A stretch of DNA of 64,000 nt from JBEKTW01 sp049515655 (GTDB lineage: Bacteria; Bacteroidota; Ignavibacteria; UBA10030; SZUA-254). Positions 1 through 8,521 of the stretch are shown here, piece after piece. The stretch covers positions 186,001-250,000 of the forward strand of contig JBEKTW010000002.1 of NCBI GenBank assembly GCA_049515655.1, read 5' to 3'. The notes under the pieces are model-generated. The model saw only the letters and a program-made list of their open reading frames with translations, was not told the origin of the DNA and searched no databases. Each line of letters opens with the position of its first letter. The first letter of the stretch is position 1. Both the position numbers and the translations under genes were made by a program.

Positions 1-8
1 CAAACCGG

Positions 9-1019
9 ATGCGGAAGACCCCGGACTACGAACCGACGGTCTCGATCATTGTCGCGGCCCGGAATGAAGAAGAACGCATCGAACAGTGTCTTGCCTCCCT
101 CGTGCGTCTCGAGTATCCCGGCGACAAGATCGAAATCATCGTTGTCGATGACCGTTCGACCGACCGTACGCCGGAGATCATTCGAAAATTCTCTAAACAG
201 CACAATTCCGTAAAAACGGTCACGACGCAGCCGAGACAGGGGAACCTCCGAGGGAAGATGAACGCCGTCGCCCTGGGGATTTCAGTTTCGCACGGAGAGA
301 TTCTCATGTTCACGGACGGGGATTGTTCAGTTCCGCCTGGTTGGATTCGCGAAACCGTCCAGTTCTTCGATGCCGAAACGGGCATCGTGGGGGGATTTAC
401 GCTCCTGGACGCAAGGGGGGTATTTGGAGGAATGCAGGCACTGGATTGGATTTACCTGTTCGGTTTGGCCTCCGGAACCGCCGGCCTTAAGATTCCTTTA
501 ACCGCAATCGGAAATAACCTGTCCGTCCGACGGTCAGCGTACGATGCATCCGGTGGTTATGATGTCATTCCTTTCAGTGTGACGGAGGACTACGCCCTCG
601 TCCAGGCCATCCTCCAGAAGACGAACTACGTACTGCGATTTCCCGTGAACCCGCTCGCGGCGGTCAGGAGCGAGCCGTGCCGGGGCTGGCGGGAGCTGTA
701 CCGTCAGAAGCAGCGCTGGGGTGTCGGAGGGCTCGACATGGTGACGAGAGGACTTGTGATCACGGCCGTCGGGTGGGTGCTGAACCTGGCTCTCATCGTT
801 GGTTGGTGGTTCGTCGGATTTCCGGTGTGGATTGCCGCTCTCGCAGTCAAAACCCTGGTAGACACCATTTTCTTGTTGAGGCCGCTGAAAGAACTCCGCG
901 CCCTATCGTATCTGAAGTATCTTCCCTTCTTTGAGGTCTACTTTACGCTCTACGTTCTGGCGATTCCGCTGGTCGCGATCTTGAGTAGAGATGTCATCTG
1001 GAAAGAGAGAAGACTTTAG
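9..1019 (+). CDS. Family 2 glycosyltransferase, membrane-bound, possibly cut at the 5' edge
   Basis: Transfers a sugar from a nucleotide donor, probably in cell-envelope polysaccharide synthesis. The N-terminal half is a GT-A fold: VSIIVAARNEEERI near residue 11, DDRSTD for nucleotide binding, TDGDC as the DXD-type metal site, TEDYALV, and a QKQRW motif matching the QxxRW of processive family 2 enzymes. At least two hydrophobic stretches follow in the last 100 residues, placing the catalytic domain on the cytoplasmic face. The frame is open to the window edge, so the first ATG at 9 may not be the true start. Acceptor and product cannot be told from sequence. Confidence 0.88.
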   Translation: MRKTPDYEPTVSIIVAARNEEERIEQCLASLVRLEYPGDKIEIIVVDDRSTDRTPEIIRKFSKQHNSVKTVTTQPRQGNLRGKMNAVALGISVSHGEILMFTDGDCSVPPGWIRETVQFFDAETGIVGGFTLLDARGVFGGMQALDWIYLFGLASGTAGLKIPLTAIGNNLSVRRSAYDASGGYDVIPFSVTEDYALVQAILQKTNYVLRFPVNPLAAVRSEPCRGWRELYRQKQRWGVGGLDMVTRGLVITAVGWVLNLALIVGWWFVGFPVWIAALAVKTLVDTIFLLRPLKELRALSYLKYLPFFEVYFTLYVLAIPLVAILSRDVIWKERRL

Positions 1020-1035
1020 GCTGCAAAAACACAAA

Positions 1036-1056
1036 TGCCCTTCATGTTGAAGGGCA
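1036..1056 (-). terminator. Hairpin terminator between convergent genes
   Basis: A perfect 9-bp stem (TGCCCTTCA / TGAAGGGCA) closes a 3-base loop. On the minus strand it is followed by a T-rich run (TTTGTGTTTTTG), so it best serves the AAA+ gene that ends at 1086. It could also slow transcription from the glycosyltransferase side. Confidence 0.6.
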
Positions 1057-1085
1057 CTTGCGCGCAAGATGTACAACTGCTTTTC

Positions 1086-2120
1086 TTAATTCGAGCGGGC
1101 TCGCGAGCTCACGATGCCGAGGCGTTTGAGTTTATACCGCAGCGTTTGCTCCGTCAATCCCAGGAATCCCGCGGCTCTTGATTGATTATGGCCGAAGCGC
1201 TGCAGCGCACGTTCGATGATACCCTTCTCGATAACGTCGAGCGAGTTTTCAAGAACAAAATCCTGACCGGATTCAATATTAGTGATCATCTTCACGACTT
1301 CGGTCTTTTCGTCAACAAGCTCGGGTGGAAGCATGAATCGACCGCCCGTCGAAAAGAGCACCGACCGGTCGACCACAGCCTTCAGCTCCCGGATATTCTC
1401 TTTCCATGGCTGGCGGACCAGGACATCGATGGCATTGATATCGATCGCAAGCTCGGCCATTCCAAGTTCTCTGCAGAGTGCGGAAGCGAAATGCTTCACC
1501 AGCAGCGGAATATCCTCGGGTCGTTCCCGCAGCGGTGGGACGTAGATCATTTCGAAACCCGCGATCTTGCCGTACAGTTCTTCGAGGAGTTTCCTCTTCG
1601 TGACGAGGGTTTTCGGATCCTCTGCCATAGTGATGATAAATCGTACATCAACGGGGACATCCCCGCCTTCCGCCTGTTGGCGCGACGCGCGCTCATTCAT
1701 AACGTTGAGAATTTTCATCTGGTCGCGGAGGCTCGCTTCTTCGATTTCCTCGATAAGGACGGTCCCACCGTTCGCGACATCAAGAAGTCCCTTCCGGGAG
1801 CCGGAGGGCAATCCATCCGTTCCCGCATCGGTTCCGAACAGTATGGCGTCCAGCTCGGCGTCTGCAAGAGCCGAAAGATTCAACGACACCAACGGTTCTT
1901 TCGGTCGTTGAGCAAGCCCCTGCGAATAAATGTTTTTGGCGATGGTCCCTTTGCCGACTCCAGGCTCGCCCCAAATCGCAACATCCTGCCGGAGTTTTCC
2001 GAGCTTGGCGACGGTCTTGATCAACTGGTCAACGGGCCGGCTCTTACCGACGACGGGATATTGCAGTGTGCCGCTTTTTTTCTTTTCCGCCTCGTTTACT
2101 TTTTTCTCCATCTCTTCCAT
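1086..2120 (-). CDS. AAA+ enhancer-binding-like regulator without the GAFTGA loop, Fis-type HTH
   Basis: Related to bacterial enhancer-binding proteins that drive sigma-54 promoters. The Walker A motif GEPGVGKGT lies at residues 51-59. The Walker B region reads GGTVLIEEIEE (about 118-128), with Glu where LFLDEI is usual. A Fis-type helix-turn-helix occupies about 299-338. Between strand 2 and Walker B, where family members carry GAFTGA to contact sigma-54, this protein has TDAGTDGLPSGSRKG (97-111). It therefore probably does not remodel sigma-54 holoenzyme. There is no receiver, PAS or GAF domain at the N-terminus. It follows the membrane-protein gene at 2140-3264 by 19 bases, likely in one transcript, and ends at a hairpin. 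Confidence 0.85.
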   Translation of the reverse strand: MEEMEKKVNEAEKKKSGTLQYPVVGKSRPVDQLIKTVAKLGKLRQDVAIWGEPGVGKGTIAKNIYSQGLAQRPKEPLVSLNLSALADAELDAILFGTDAGTDGLPSGSRKGLLDVANGGTVLIEEIEEASLRDQMKILNVMNERASRQQAEGGDVPVDVRFIITMAEDPKTLVTKRKLLEELYGKIAGFEMIYVPPLRERPEDIPLLVKHFASALCRELGMAELAIDINAIDVLVRQPWKENIRELKAVVDRSVLFSTGGRFMLPPELVDEKTEVVKMITNIESGQDFVLENSLDVIEKGIIERALQRFGHNQSRAAGFLGLTEQTLRYKLKRLGIVSSRARSN

Positions 2121-2139
2121 TGCTTATTCCCCAATGAAT

Positions 2140-3264
2140 TTATTTGTCGACACTCTGAAACAGCCTTCCATGAAACGGCTTGAAGTTAAAGAACCTTGTC
2201 AACACAATGTTATCGATCCAATCGCGCCAGCGGCTGATCCGTTGAGGGTTCGCCGCAAGCTCAGCCTCGTAGAATTCTCCCTGAATCGAGCTGATGAAAC
2301 CCAGCCTCAACCCGAAGAAAATGACCGTCATGAACAGCATCATAATCGTGATATACTGCCCGACATTGAACAACTGCGTATACGACTGCCATTCCACGCT
2401 GTGTATGTACCCCCAATAATGGAGAATCTCGGTCGACACAAACACCAGGAACACGAACATGATCTTATCCACGTAGGCTCCCTGCGGAGGATCCTTCTTG
2501 TACTGGTATCCAAAAAACAAAAGAACAAACCCTATGATCATCACATTCATTGAAATGATATTCGCGTGCAAGGGCTGGGTCAGGAGCATTATATAGTTAT
2601 TGCCTTCCAGGTACGGCAGAAGTTCCTCAATGCGCCTTATATTCTCCTGTGGGTAGAGAGGTCCCACGGCTTTGCCGTCCCGCCACGATTGAAGATTGAC
2701 CTGCTTTGCGAGTTCTCCTGCGTCCAGGATTCCGGAATTCGGACCGACGTGCTGTGCCAAGGTTTTCCATTGATTGATCTCTTCCGTTGAGTACACGTAC
2801 ATCGGATTCGAAAGGATCGGGTGGAAATACCAGACGAAGAAGAACAAAACGATCGTACCCGCAGCAAAATACTTTTGCACGACCTTGAAGTTATTGAACA
2901 ACGTATCGATGACGAGATAGACGACCGCTAGCGAGAGCGAGAGAACAAACGCGGCAATATAATACTGGTAATAAAGAATCACCGAGTACTTATACCCGGT
3001 CAAAAATGATCGTCCTACAAAATCGTAGAGATGGGCGAAAAAGGTCAGGGAGAAGAAAACCAGGAAGTTCAAAAAGATGAACCTGTTTTTCTTGTTCGGA
3101 TCCTTCAGCACGATGAAAAGCGTGATGAAGAACGAGAGGGTGAGAAGCGCCCGGTTGATCATAGCCGGAAGGCTCACCTCACGATGCTGCAGAAAGACGA
3201 GACTTGCCGCGTAGAGCGCCATAGCGGCAATCCAGAGGAGGAAGATTTTCATCGGTGTCTTCAT
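2140..3264 (-). CDS. Polytopic membrane protein of unknown function
   Basis: Not recognised. The 374 residues hold about eight or nine hydrophobic segments: a first one at 5-25, several to about residue 165, then a soluble, probably extracytoplasmic stretch of roughly 70 residues (from PMYVYSTEEINQW to PYLEGNN). Three or four more segments follow, and the cytoplasmic tail is polar. No catalytic motif is evident. A good promoter lies upstream (3303-3331) and the AAA+ regulator is 19 bases downstream, suggesting a membrane sensor with its cytoplasmic partner; that pairing is inference from context only. Confidence 0.75.
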   Translation of the reverse strand: MKTPMKIFLLWIAAMALYAASLVFLQHREVSLPAMINRALLTLSFFITLFIVLKDPNKKNRFIFLNFLVFFSLTFFAHLYDFVGRSFLTGYKYSVILYYQYYIAAFVLSLSLAVVYLVIDTLFNNFKVVQKYFAAGTIVLFFFVWYFHPILSNPMYVYSTEEINQWKTLAQHVGPNSGILDAGELAKQVNLQSWRDGKAVGPLYPQENIRRIEELLPYLEGNNYIMLLTQPLHANIISMNVMIIGFVLLFFGYQYKKDPPQGAYVDKIMFVFLVFVSTEILHYWGYIHSVEWQSYTQLFNVGQYITIMMLFMTVIFFGLRLGFISSIQGEFYEAELAANPQRISRWRDWIDNIVLTRFFNFKPFHGRLFQSVDK

Positions 3265-3302
3265 CTCAAATTCTACCTTTCTTCGCTGAAATTTACCAAT
3301 TC

Positions 3303-3331
3303 AAGATATGGAATTATCAGAATATTGTCAA
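3303..3331 (-). promoter_or_regulatory. Sigma-70-like promoter for the 3264-1086 transcript
   Basis: On the minus strand TTGACA (3331-3326), a 17-base spacer, then TATCTT (3308-3303). The expected start point is about 35 bases before the start codon at 3264. The spacing matches the other promoters of this window. Confidence 0.55.
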
Positions 3332-3367
3332 GAACAATCGTAACTTTTTTCTCAGACACGCTATTAA

Positions 3368-3383
3368 TGTGATTTTTGTCACG
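3368..3383. promoter_or_regulatory. CRP/FNR-like palindrome in a divergent intergenic region
   Basis: TGTGA, six bases, TCACG matches the CRP/FNR-family consensus TGTGA-N6-TCACA in nine of ten half-site positions. It sits between the divergent promoters at 3303-3331 and 3426-3454 and could act on either. Chance occurrence in AT-rich DNA is possible. Confidence 0.35.
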
Positions 3384-3425
3384 CAAATTTTACCTGAAAA
3401 AAAATGACATTTTGCGCGACAAATA

Positions 3426-3454
3426 TTGACTTTTTGAGTTTCAATACTTAAATT
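3426..3454 (+). promoter_or_regulatory. Promoter of the tandem-repeat peptide gene
   Basis: TTGACT (3426-3431), a 17-base spacer and TAAATT (3449-3454) in AT-rich DNA, giving a leader of about 70 bases before the ATG at 3532. An AGGAG ribosome site at 3519-3523 lies 8 bases ahead of that ATG. Confidence 0.5.
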
Positions 3455-3531
3455 ATCTACGAATTGAGAATGACTTTAAGCGGTAAGTTAAGTAACCATC
3501 CCCAAACTACCATTAATTAGGAGTAATTCAA

Positions 3532-3804
3532 ATGCCAAAATCAACTAATAATCGCAATTGGGCGCGTTTTCGCTCAATTCTCGTGACGATGCTTATGGTC
3601 GTCGTGGTCAATATAGCGATTTCCTACACCCAGAAGTCCGGGATAACGATCATGCCGGATGCACCGCGACCGACGAAATCCGGCATCACAATAATGCCGG
3701 ATGCACCACGACCCACCAAGTCCGGTATCACCATTATGCCGGATGCACCACGACCCACCAAATCCGGCATCACCATTATGCCAGACGCACCACGTCCGCA
3801 GTAA
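3532..3804 (+). CDS. Membrane-anchored tandem-repeat peptide (4 x 14 residues), unknown function
   Basis: A 90-residue protein not recognised from any named family. Residues about 15-31 form one hydrophobic helix (ILVTMLMVVVVNIAISY) after a basic N-terminus, so it is either a signal anchor or a signal peptide. The rest is four copies of KSGITIMPDAPRPT, the last ending PRPQ. The repeats are nearly identical as protein but differ at silent bases, which argues for selection on the peptide. The gene stands alone with its own promoter, a strong ribosome site and a strong terminator, implying high expression. The next gene downstream is a site-2 protease. Possible roles are a processed signal or modified peptide, or a structural envelope peptide; none is proven. 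Confidence 0.8.
   Translation: MPKSTNNRNWARFRSILVTMLMVVVVNIAISYTQKSGITIMPDAPRPTKSGITIMPDAPRPTKSGITIMPDAPRPTKSGITIMPDAPRPQ
3634..3801 (+). repeat. Four tandem 42-bp coding repeats
   Basis: Units at 3634-3675, 3676-3717, 3718-3759 and 3760-3801, in frame, directly followed by the stop codon. Most differences are at third codon positions. Confidence 0.95.
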
Positions 3805-3825
3805 GCCGAGCAACTTGAAACTCCC

Positions 3826-3861
3826 AAGGCTCTGCCGGACCTCCTGCAGAGCCTTTTTTTT
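3826..3861 (+). terminator. Strong intrinsic terminator after the repeat-peptide gene
   Basis: A 10-bp perfect stem (AAGGCTCTGC / GCAGAGCCTT) with a 10-base loop, followed by eight T residues ending at 3861. Confidence 0.9.
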
Positions 3862-3917
3862 GTTGTCCCACCGACCTTTCATTTCACGAACATTTTCATT
3901 ACTTTGATGAACCAGTA

Positions 3918-4925
3918 TTGGATCATCGCATGGATGAAAACGTCTCAAATCCCTACCCGGCTTACGAAGTAAAGCAGGAACCTTTGCTCTCCGTGAGGTT
4001 GTTGAGGTATTCTTTTCACCTCCTCCTGTTCGTCCTCGCCTTCTTCACGACCACACTCGCCGGAGTTCAATGGCTCAACCGGGATCCGTTCGAACTATCG
4101 AACTTCTATTTAGGATTACCTTATTCGATCTCTCTGCTGGCTGTTCTCTCCGCTCACGAATTTGGACACTACTTCGCAGCACGGTACTACGGGGTATCAA
4201 CGACGCTTCCATACTTCATTCCCATACCCCCCTTTCTCCTGAATCCGTTCGGCACAATGGGCGCGGTGATCCGCATCCGTTCTCCTCTGACATCAAAGAA
4301 ATCCCTTTTTGATATCGGCATTGCCGGTCCTCTTGCGGGATTGGCCGTTACTCTCGCAGTGCTGCTCTATGGCTTTCTGACTCTTCCGGGGAAGGAATTT
4401 TTGTATTCCATCCATCCCGAATACCGGCACATGGAGAAAATCCCGGAATACGGCCTGACGTTTGGAAGCTCCCTGTTGTTCTGGGGTCTCTCACACCTGT
4501 TTGCCGCGCACAACTTCATGCCGCCGATGAATGAGGTGTACCATTACCCTTTCCTTTGCGTCGGCTGGTTCGGTTTGTTCGTGACCGCGCTGAATCTCAT
4601 TCCGGTCGGCCAACTGGATGGCGGGCATATTCTGTACGCATTGATCGGCAAAGGGCAGGGACGCATCGCCCGCGTCTTCTTCGCAGCCCTCATTCTCATC
4701 GGACTCTCCAGCCTCCTGCCTTTCCTCGGCTGGAAAGTGCAACCGGGAACAGTGGGATGGCTCGTCTGGGCGGCAGTACTCTTCTTCATCATCAAAATAG
4801 ACCATCCGGAGATTCCCGACGATACCGAACTTGGCCCCTCGAGAAAGTTCCTGGGGTGGTTCACCTTCGCCGTTTTTGTCGCTTCCTTCCCCCCCGTGCC
4901 TCTTTTCGAAATAAGTCCCACTTGA
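3918..4925 (+). CDS. Site-2 protease family (M50) intramembrane zinc metalloprotease
   Basis: Cleaves membrane-embedded substrates. HEFGH at residues 80-84 supplies two zinc ligands and the catalytic Glu, and LDGGH with Asp 234 supplies the third ligand. NPFGTMG after the first motif is the usual family loop. About six or seven membrane segments are visible over 335 residues, and no PDZ domain, so this is the short class of the family. The start may be the ATG at 3918 or 3930; neither has a clear ribosome site. It lies 57 bases after the terminator of the repeat-peptide gene. A protease-substrate relation with that membrane-anchored peptide is attractive but only inferred. Confidence 0.9.
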   Translation: MDHRMDENVSNPYPAYEVKQEPLLSVRLLRYSFHLLLFVLAFFTTTLAGVQWLNRDPFELSNFYLGLPYSISLLAVLSAHEFGHYFAARYYGVSTTLPYFIPIPPFLLNPFGTMGAVIRIRSPLTSKKSLFDIGIAGPLAGLAVTLAVLLYGFLTLPGKEFLYSIHPEYRHMEKIPEYGLTFGSSLLFWGLSHLFAAHNFMPPMNEVYHYPFLCVGWFGLFVTALNLIPVGQLDGGHILYALIGKGQGRIARVFFAALILIGLSSLLPFLGWKVQPGTVGWLVWAAVLFFIIKIDHPEIPDDTELGPSRKFLGWFTFAVFVASFPPVPLFEISPT

Positions 4926-5120
4926 TTTCTTGTTTTTCACCATCTTATTTGTTAGCTTTTATGGTTGAGAAACTACAAGAACAATTCGGAATCGTCGCCC
5001 CGGGCATTGCTACAGGTTTTCAAATTTTCAAATCACAAATAGGTTGACATACTGCGGGTACGTCTCGCCGGGTCGGTCACGGATACCGAGGGGTGAGATG
5101 ACTACCGGATTGCTCATTCA

Positions 5121-5969
5121 ATGAAGAAACTCACACTCTTTGCCCTGTTGTTTCTAGCGTCTTTTCTCTTCTTTTCCTGTGAAAAAGAGAAAAGCGGGCT
5201 CATCGATCCCAAACTCACCGGGCCCTTTATTACTTCGGCATCCCTCCGAGCCCCCGCGCTCAATCTCGACACGACGACCGGCTCTGCTGTCACCCATTTA
5301 CCAAAAGGGCAGTACGAGATCACGGATCCATTCACTGTCCACGTGACCGATGTTAACGGCATCCAGAACATCACGCAGGTAACTTATCGCGTGTATTTGC
5401 CCGGGGTGACGGATTACGTCACTTCGGGAACGCTGAACCGCGGCATCACCGATTCCGCTGGAGTCTTCTACAGCGGTCAAGTCTCTTTCATCATCGGCCG
5501 CAACGACGTCGGTATCTACAAGGTGGAGGCGGTCGCGAGTGACCAATTCAACCTGAGCAGCAACGCGGAGGAGACTTCGCTTCTTGTCAGCAGGAGAAAT
5601 AGCATCCCTCAGGTCACCAGCGCAGACGTGCCTGACACGGTGACCCTTGCCAAGCGCGCCACGGTGCTCATTACCATGACGGCAACAGCGTCAGATTCAG
5701 ACGGCCAAGGAGACATAGCGAGGGTCTATTTCTACAGTCTCGACGGGCCCGACTCGACTTTTAAGTTCGTTCTCCTCGACGATGGCAATGCCAACAGCCT
5801 GAGCGGTGATGTTCTGGCCGGCGATGGGATCTATACGATTACTGTCAAGCTCATCGATAAGCCTCCCCCCGCCGCCCCTGTTCGGAAATCATATCGCTTT
5901 GTATTTCATGCTGAGGATAAAGCTGGCGCCGTCAGTCCCCCGCTCACCAAGACAATGGTGGTGAATTGA
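5121..5969 (+). CDS. Lipoprotein with Ig-like/choice-of-anchor-type domains
   Basis: A secreted lipoprotein of 282 residues. The N-terminus is a short basic start, a hydrophobic core and a lipobox with Cys 20 (FLFFSC). The body is beta-rich with two Ig-like regions; the second contains DSDGQGDIARVYFYS and LAGDGIYTITV, a pattern seen in choice-of-anchor and cadherin-like extracellular domains. It is the first gene of a five-gene operon, with the next start two bases after its stop. The partner genes are a T9SS cargo, two PorV-like proteins and a thioredoxin-fold protein, so it probably works at the outer membrane or cell surface. Confidence 0.8.
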   Translation: MKKLTLFALLFLASFLFFSCEKEKSGLIDPKLTGPFITSASLRAPALNLDTTTGSAVTHLPKGQYEITDPFTVHVTDVNGIQNITQVTYRVYLPGVTDYVTSGTLNRGITDSAGVFYSGQVSFIIGRNDVGIYKVEAVASDQFNLSSNAEETSLLVSRRNSIPQVTSADVPDTVTLAKRATVLITMTATASDSDGQGDIARVYFYSLDGPDSTFKFVLLDDGNANSLSGDVLAGDGIYTITVKLIDKPPPAAPVRKSYRFVFHAEDKAGAVSPPLTKTMVVN

Positions 5970-5970
5970 C

Positions 5971-7581
5971 ATGAGAACAACTTTACTCCACACGACGATC
6001 ACCCTAATTTCCGTCCTCGTGATGATCTCCACCGCGTCAGGGCAAAAAAGATTTCTGAAAACATTCCGTGTGTCCGAGGTCATCCATCCTGCCGGTGCGA
6101 TGGTTCCCAGTAACGGCGTGTCGAAAATCGCAGTCGACAATTCAGACTTGTGGATCGGGACGGACAAGGGATTGGCGAAGAGCATCGATTTCAGCAGGTC
6201 GTGGAAGAGTTATCGTTCGGATCCCGCCTTCGCCAACGACGGAATATTTGCGCTCGCTACCAAGAACCATACGATCTGGGCGTCAACAGGTTACGAAGAA
6301 TCGGTGAGCGATGGCACCGTCCAGACAGGCAGCGGGTACGCATTCTCCTCCGACAGCGGAAACCATTGGACGCATCTCGCACAGACGCTCGACGCGCCCG
6401 GCGACAGCATTCTCTCCTACGGAATCAATGACTCCCTCTGGATGCTCCCCGTTGATGTACCGGAACAGAATGTAACATTCGACATTTCTCTTTCACCGGG
6501 AACAGTATGGATCGCGAGCTGGGCAAGCGGACTCCGCAAATCAACGGACAACGGGACAACCTGGCAAAGAATACCGCTGCCTCCCGACGGGCAAAGTACT
6601 CTGAGACCTACCGATACTCTGTGGACGTACGCGAACAACGACACACTCCGGCAGCGCCGATACTTCATGCATTTTGACCCGCGTCACAATAACAACTTTC
6701 TTGCGTTCTCCGTCTTTGCGCAGGATAACGACACGATCTGGTGCGGAACGGCCGGCGGAGTGAACAAATCCATTGACAGCGGGAAGAGCTGGGTCAAATT
6801 CAGCCACCAGAATCAAGTTGAACCGATCCTGGGGGACTGGGTCATTGCCATCAACCAACAGGTTTATCATGGTGGGCTCCGTCTTTGGACGGTCAACTGG
6901 AAGGCCGACGACCCCTCGGAAGACTATGGCGTGAGCTACACGGACGACGGCGGCAGGTCATGGAAGAATCTCCTGAACGGCGTCAAGGCGTACGATATTT
7001 CCTTCAGGGATTCGATTGCCTATATCGCTACGGACGACGGGATCTTTCGGACGGCAGATGGAGGATTGAGCTTCAGCAGGTTTTCCTACATGGCCGACCC
7101 TTCAACCCGCCAGGCCGTAACCTCGACGGCATCGTACACCGTCGGCTCCATAGCCGATACCGTGTTCGTCGGTACCGGCGACGGCATGGCAAGCACCATT
7201 GACGACACGACGAATCTCTTCGGCGCTTCATGGAAAATTTACCGCACGTACCAGCCCGTTGGAACGTCGCATGCCTCGTACGCGTACCCGAATCCGTTCT
7301 CGCCGGCCCAGCAGCATGTGCGCATCCACTACAGCGCGCAAACCCTCAACCAGGGCAGCCAGTCTGCCTCCAGGAGTGTCAGCATCGACATTTTTGATTT
7401 TGGTATGAACCGCGTGCGCTCGCTCCTTCACGACGCGCCGCGCTCCGCAGCTTCCGAGTATGACGAACTCTGGGACGGCTCCTCGGACGGCGGAAAAATC
7501 GTCGCCAATGGTGTCTATTTCTACAGAATTACGATCGATGGCGGTGAGCCAATGTTTGGAAAAATAATTGTGCTGCAGTGA
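5971..7581 (+). CDS. Secreted BNR/YCF48-like repeat protein with FlgD-like sorting domain
   Basis: An exported protein of 536 residues. After a signal peptide the body holds repeated short units such as DNSDLWIGTDKGLAKS, STDNGTTW, SIDSGKSW and TDDGGRSW, the Asp-box pattern of beta-propeller proteins. The last 85 residues start with YPNPFSP and end in GVYFYRI...GKIIVLQ, a FlgD-like fold used as a T9SS C-terminal sorting domain. It would be carried across the outer membrane and released or anchored. The two downstream PorV-like proteins are of the family that handles such domains. The ligand or role of the propeller is unknown. Confidence 0.85.
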   Translation: MRTTLLHTTITLISVLVMISTASGQKRFLKTFRVSEVIHPAGAMVPSNGVSKIAVDNSDLWIGTDKGLAKSIDFSRSWKSYRSDPAFANDGIFALATKNHTIWASTGYEESVSDGTVQTGSGYAFSSDSGNHWTHLAQTLDAPGDSILSYGINDSLWMLPVDVPEQNVTFDISLSPGTVWIASWASGLRKSTDNGTTWQRIPLPPDGQSTLRPTDTLWTYANNDTLRQRRYFMHFDPRHNNNFLAFSVFAQDNDTIWCGTAGGVNKSIDSGKSWVKFSHQNQVEPILGDWVIAINQQVYHGGLRLWTVNWKADDPSEDYGVSYTDDGGRSWKNLLNGVKAYDISFRDSIAYIATDDGIFRTADGGLSFSRFSYMADPSTRQAVTSTASYTVGSIADTVFVGTGDGMASTIDDTTNLFGASWKIYRTYQPVGTSHASYAYPNPFSPAQQHVRIHYSAQTLNQGSQSASRSVSIDIFDFGMNRVRSLLHDAPRSAASEYDELWDGSSDGGKIVANGVYFYRITIDGGEPMFGKIIVLQ

Positions 7582-7582
7582 C

Positions 7583-8521
7583 GTGAAAAACATCTTTATC
7601 TCCCTCGTCCTCGTCATCATGTTTTGCTCCGTCATTCGGGCGCAAAGTGCCGGCAGTTTCACGCGCCTCGGCTTCGGCGCCCGCGGCATGGGTATGGGGA
7701 ACGCGCTCACCTCCGTCACTACCGGCGAAATGAGTGCTTACTACAATCCCGCCCTCGTCGCGTTTGCTCAACAGAGCACCGGCACGGCAACGTTCGGGAT
7801 TCTCTCTCTCGATCGCTCTTTGAATTTCCTCAGTTACGTCCAACCCATCCAACCGCGGGGGGGCTTTTCGGCAGGCATCATTAACTCCGGCGTGAGGAAT
7901 ATCGACGGCCGGGATAACGACGGCTACCACACGGACACGTACTCGACGACGGAAAATCAATTCTTCTTCGCATTTGCAAACCGGGTTGCCGACGAGGTGT
8001 CCCTCGGTGTTTGCGTGAAGGTCTACTATGCCAAGTTGTTCGACCAGGTGAGTACGACGACCGTCGGGTTCGATGTGGGAGGCATATTCCAGGTCACTCC
8101 CGACCTCTCGCTCGGTGCCGCGGTCAAGGACATCGGTTCAAAATACAAATGGGACACGACGCCCCTCTACGGCACGGATGGGCGACAAACGGTGGATGCG
8201 TTCCCGACGCTGAGCAGAATCGCGCTGTCGTATACATTGCTCTCAAAACGCGCGGTTATTTCTGCGGAGTACGAGAATTCCTCCGATGGCGGATCGCTCT
8301 TCCGGGCGGGGGCAGAGTACGCCCTCGTTGACCATTTCAGCCTACGCGGAGGCATCGACCGGATCGATTTCAGCGACAACGCGACCGGCGCGAAGCCGTC
8401 GTTTGGCTTCACTGCAAGAAGTTCGTTCGGTCAGTGGACACCTGTCCTCGATTATGCATTCGTGGTTGAGCCCTTTTCACCGCAGGGCATGCACATCATT
8501 TCGTTATCTCTCCTGTTCTAG
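7583..8521 (+). CDS. PorV/PorQ-family outer-membrane beta-barrel protein, copy 1
   Basis: An outer-membrane barrel related to PorV, which shuttles T9SS cargo. GTG at 7583, one base after the preceding stop, gives a clean signal peptide (MKNIFISLVLVIMF...RAQ); the longer frame from TTG at 7568 overlaps the upstream gene and adds no signal. The mature start, GSFTRLGFGARGMGMGNA followed by YYNPA, is the family signature, and the rest alternates polar and hydrophobic residues to a C-terminal SLSLLF strand. It sits between its likely cargo and a second family member. Confidence 0.85.
   Translation: MKNIFISLVLVIMFCSVIRAQSAGSFTRLGFGARGMGMGNALTSVTTGEMSAYYNPALVAFAQQSTGTATFGILSLDRSLNFLSYVQPIQPRGGFSAGIINSGVRNIDGRDNDGYHTDTYSTTENQFFFAFANRVADEVSLGVCVKVYYAKLFDQVSTTTVGFDVGGIFQVTPDLSLGAAVKDIGSKYKWDTTPLYGTDGRQTVDAFPTLSRIALSYTLLSKRAVISAEYENSSDGGSLFRAGAEYALVDHFSLRGGIDRIDFSDNATGAKPSFGFTARSSFGQWTPVLDYAFVVEPFSPQGMHIISLSLLF

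Noticed and set aside
1182..2183. 333-codon plus-strand frame opposite the AAA+ regulator
   Set aside because: The minus strand carries Walker A and HTH motifs; the plus frame has no recognisable features.
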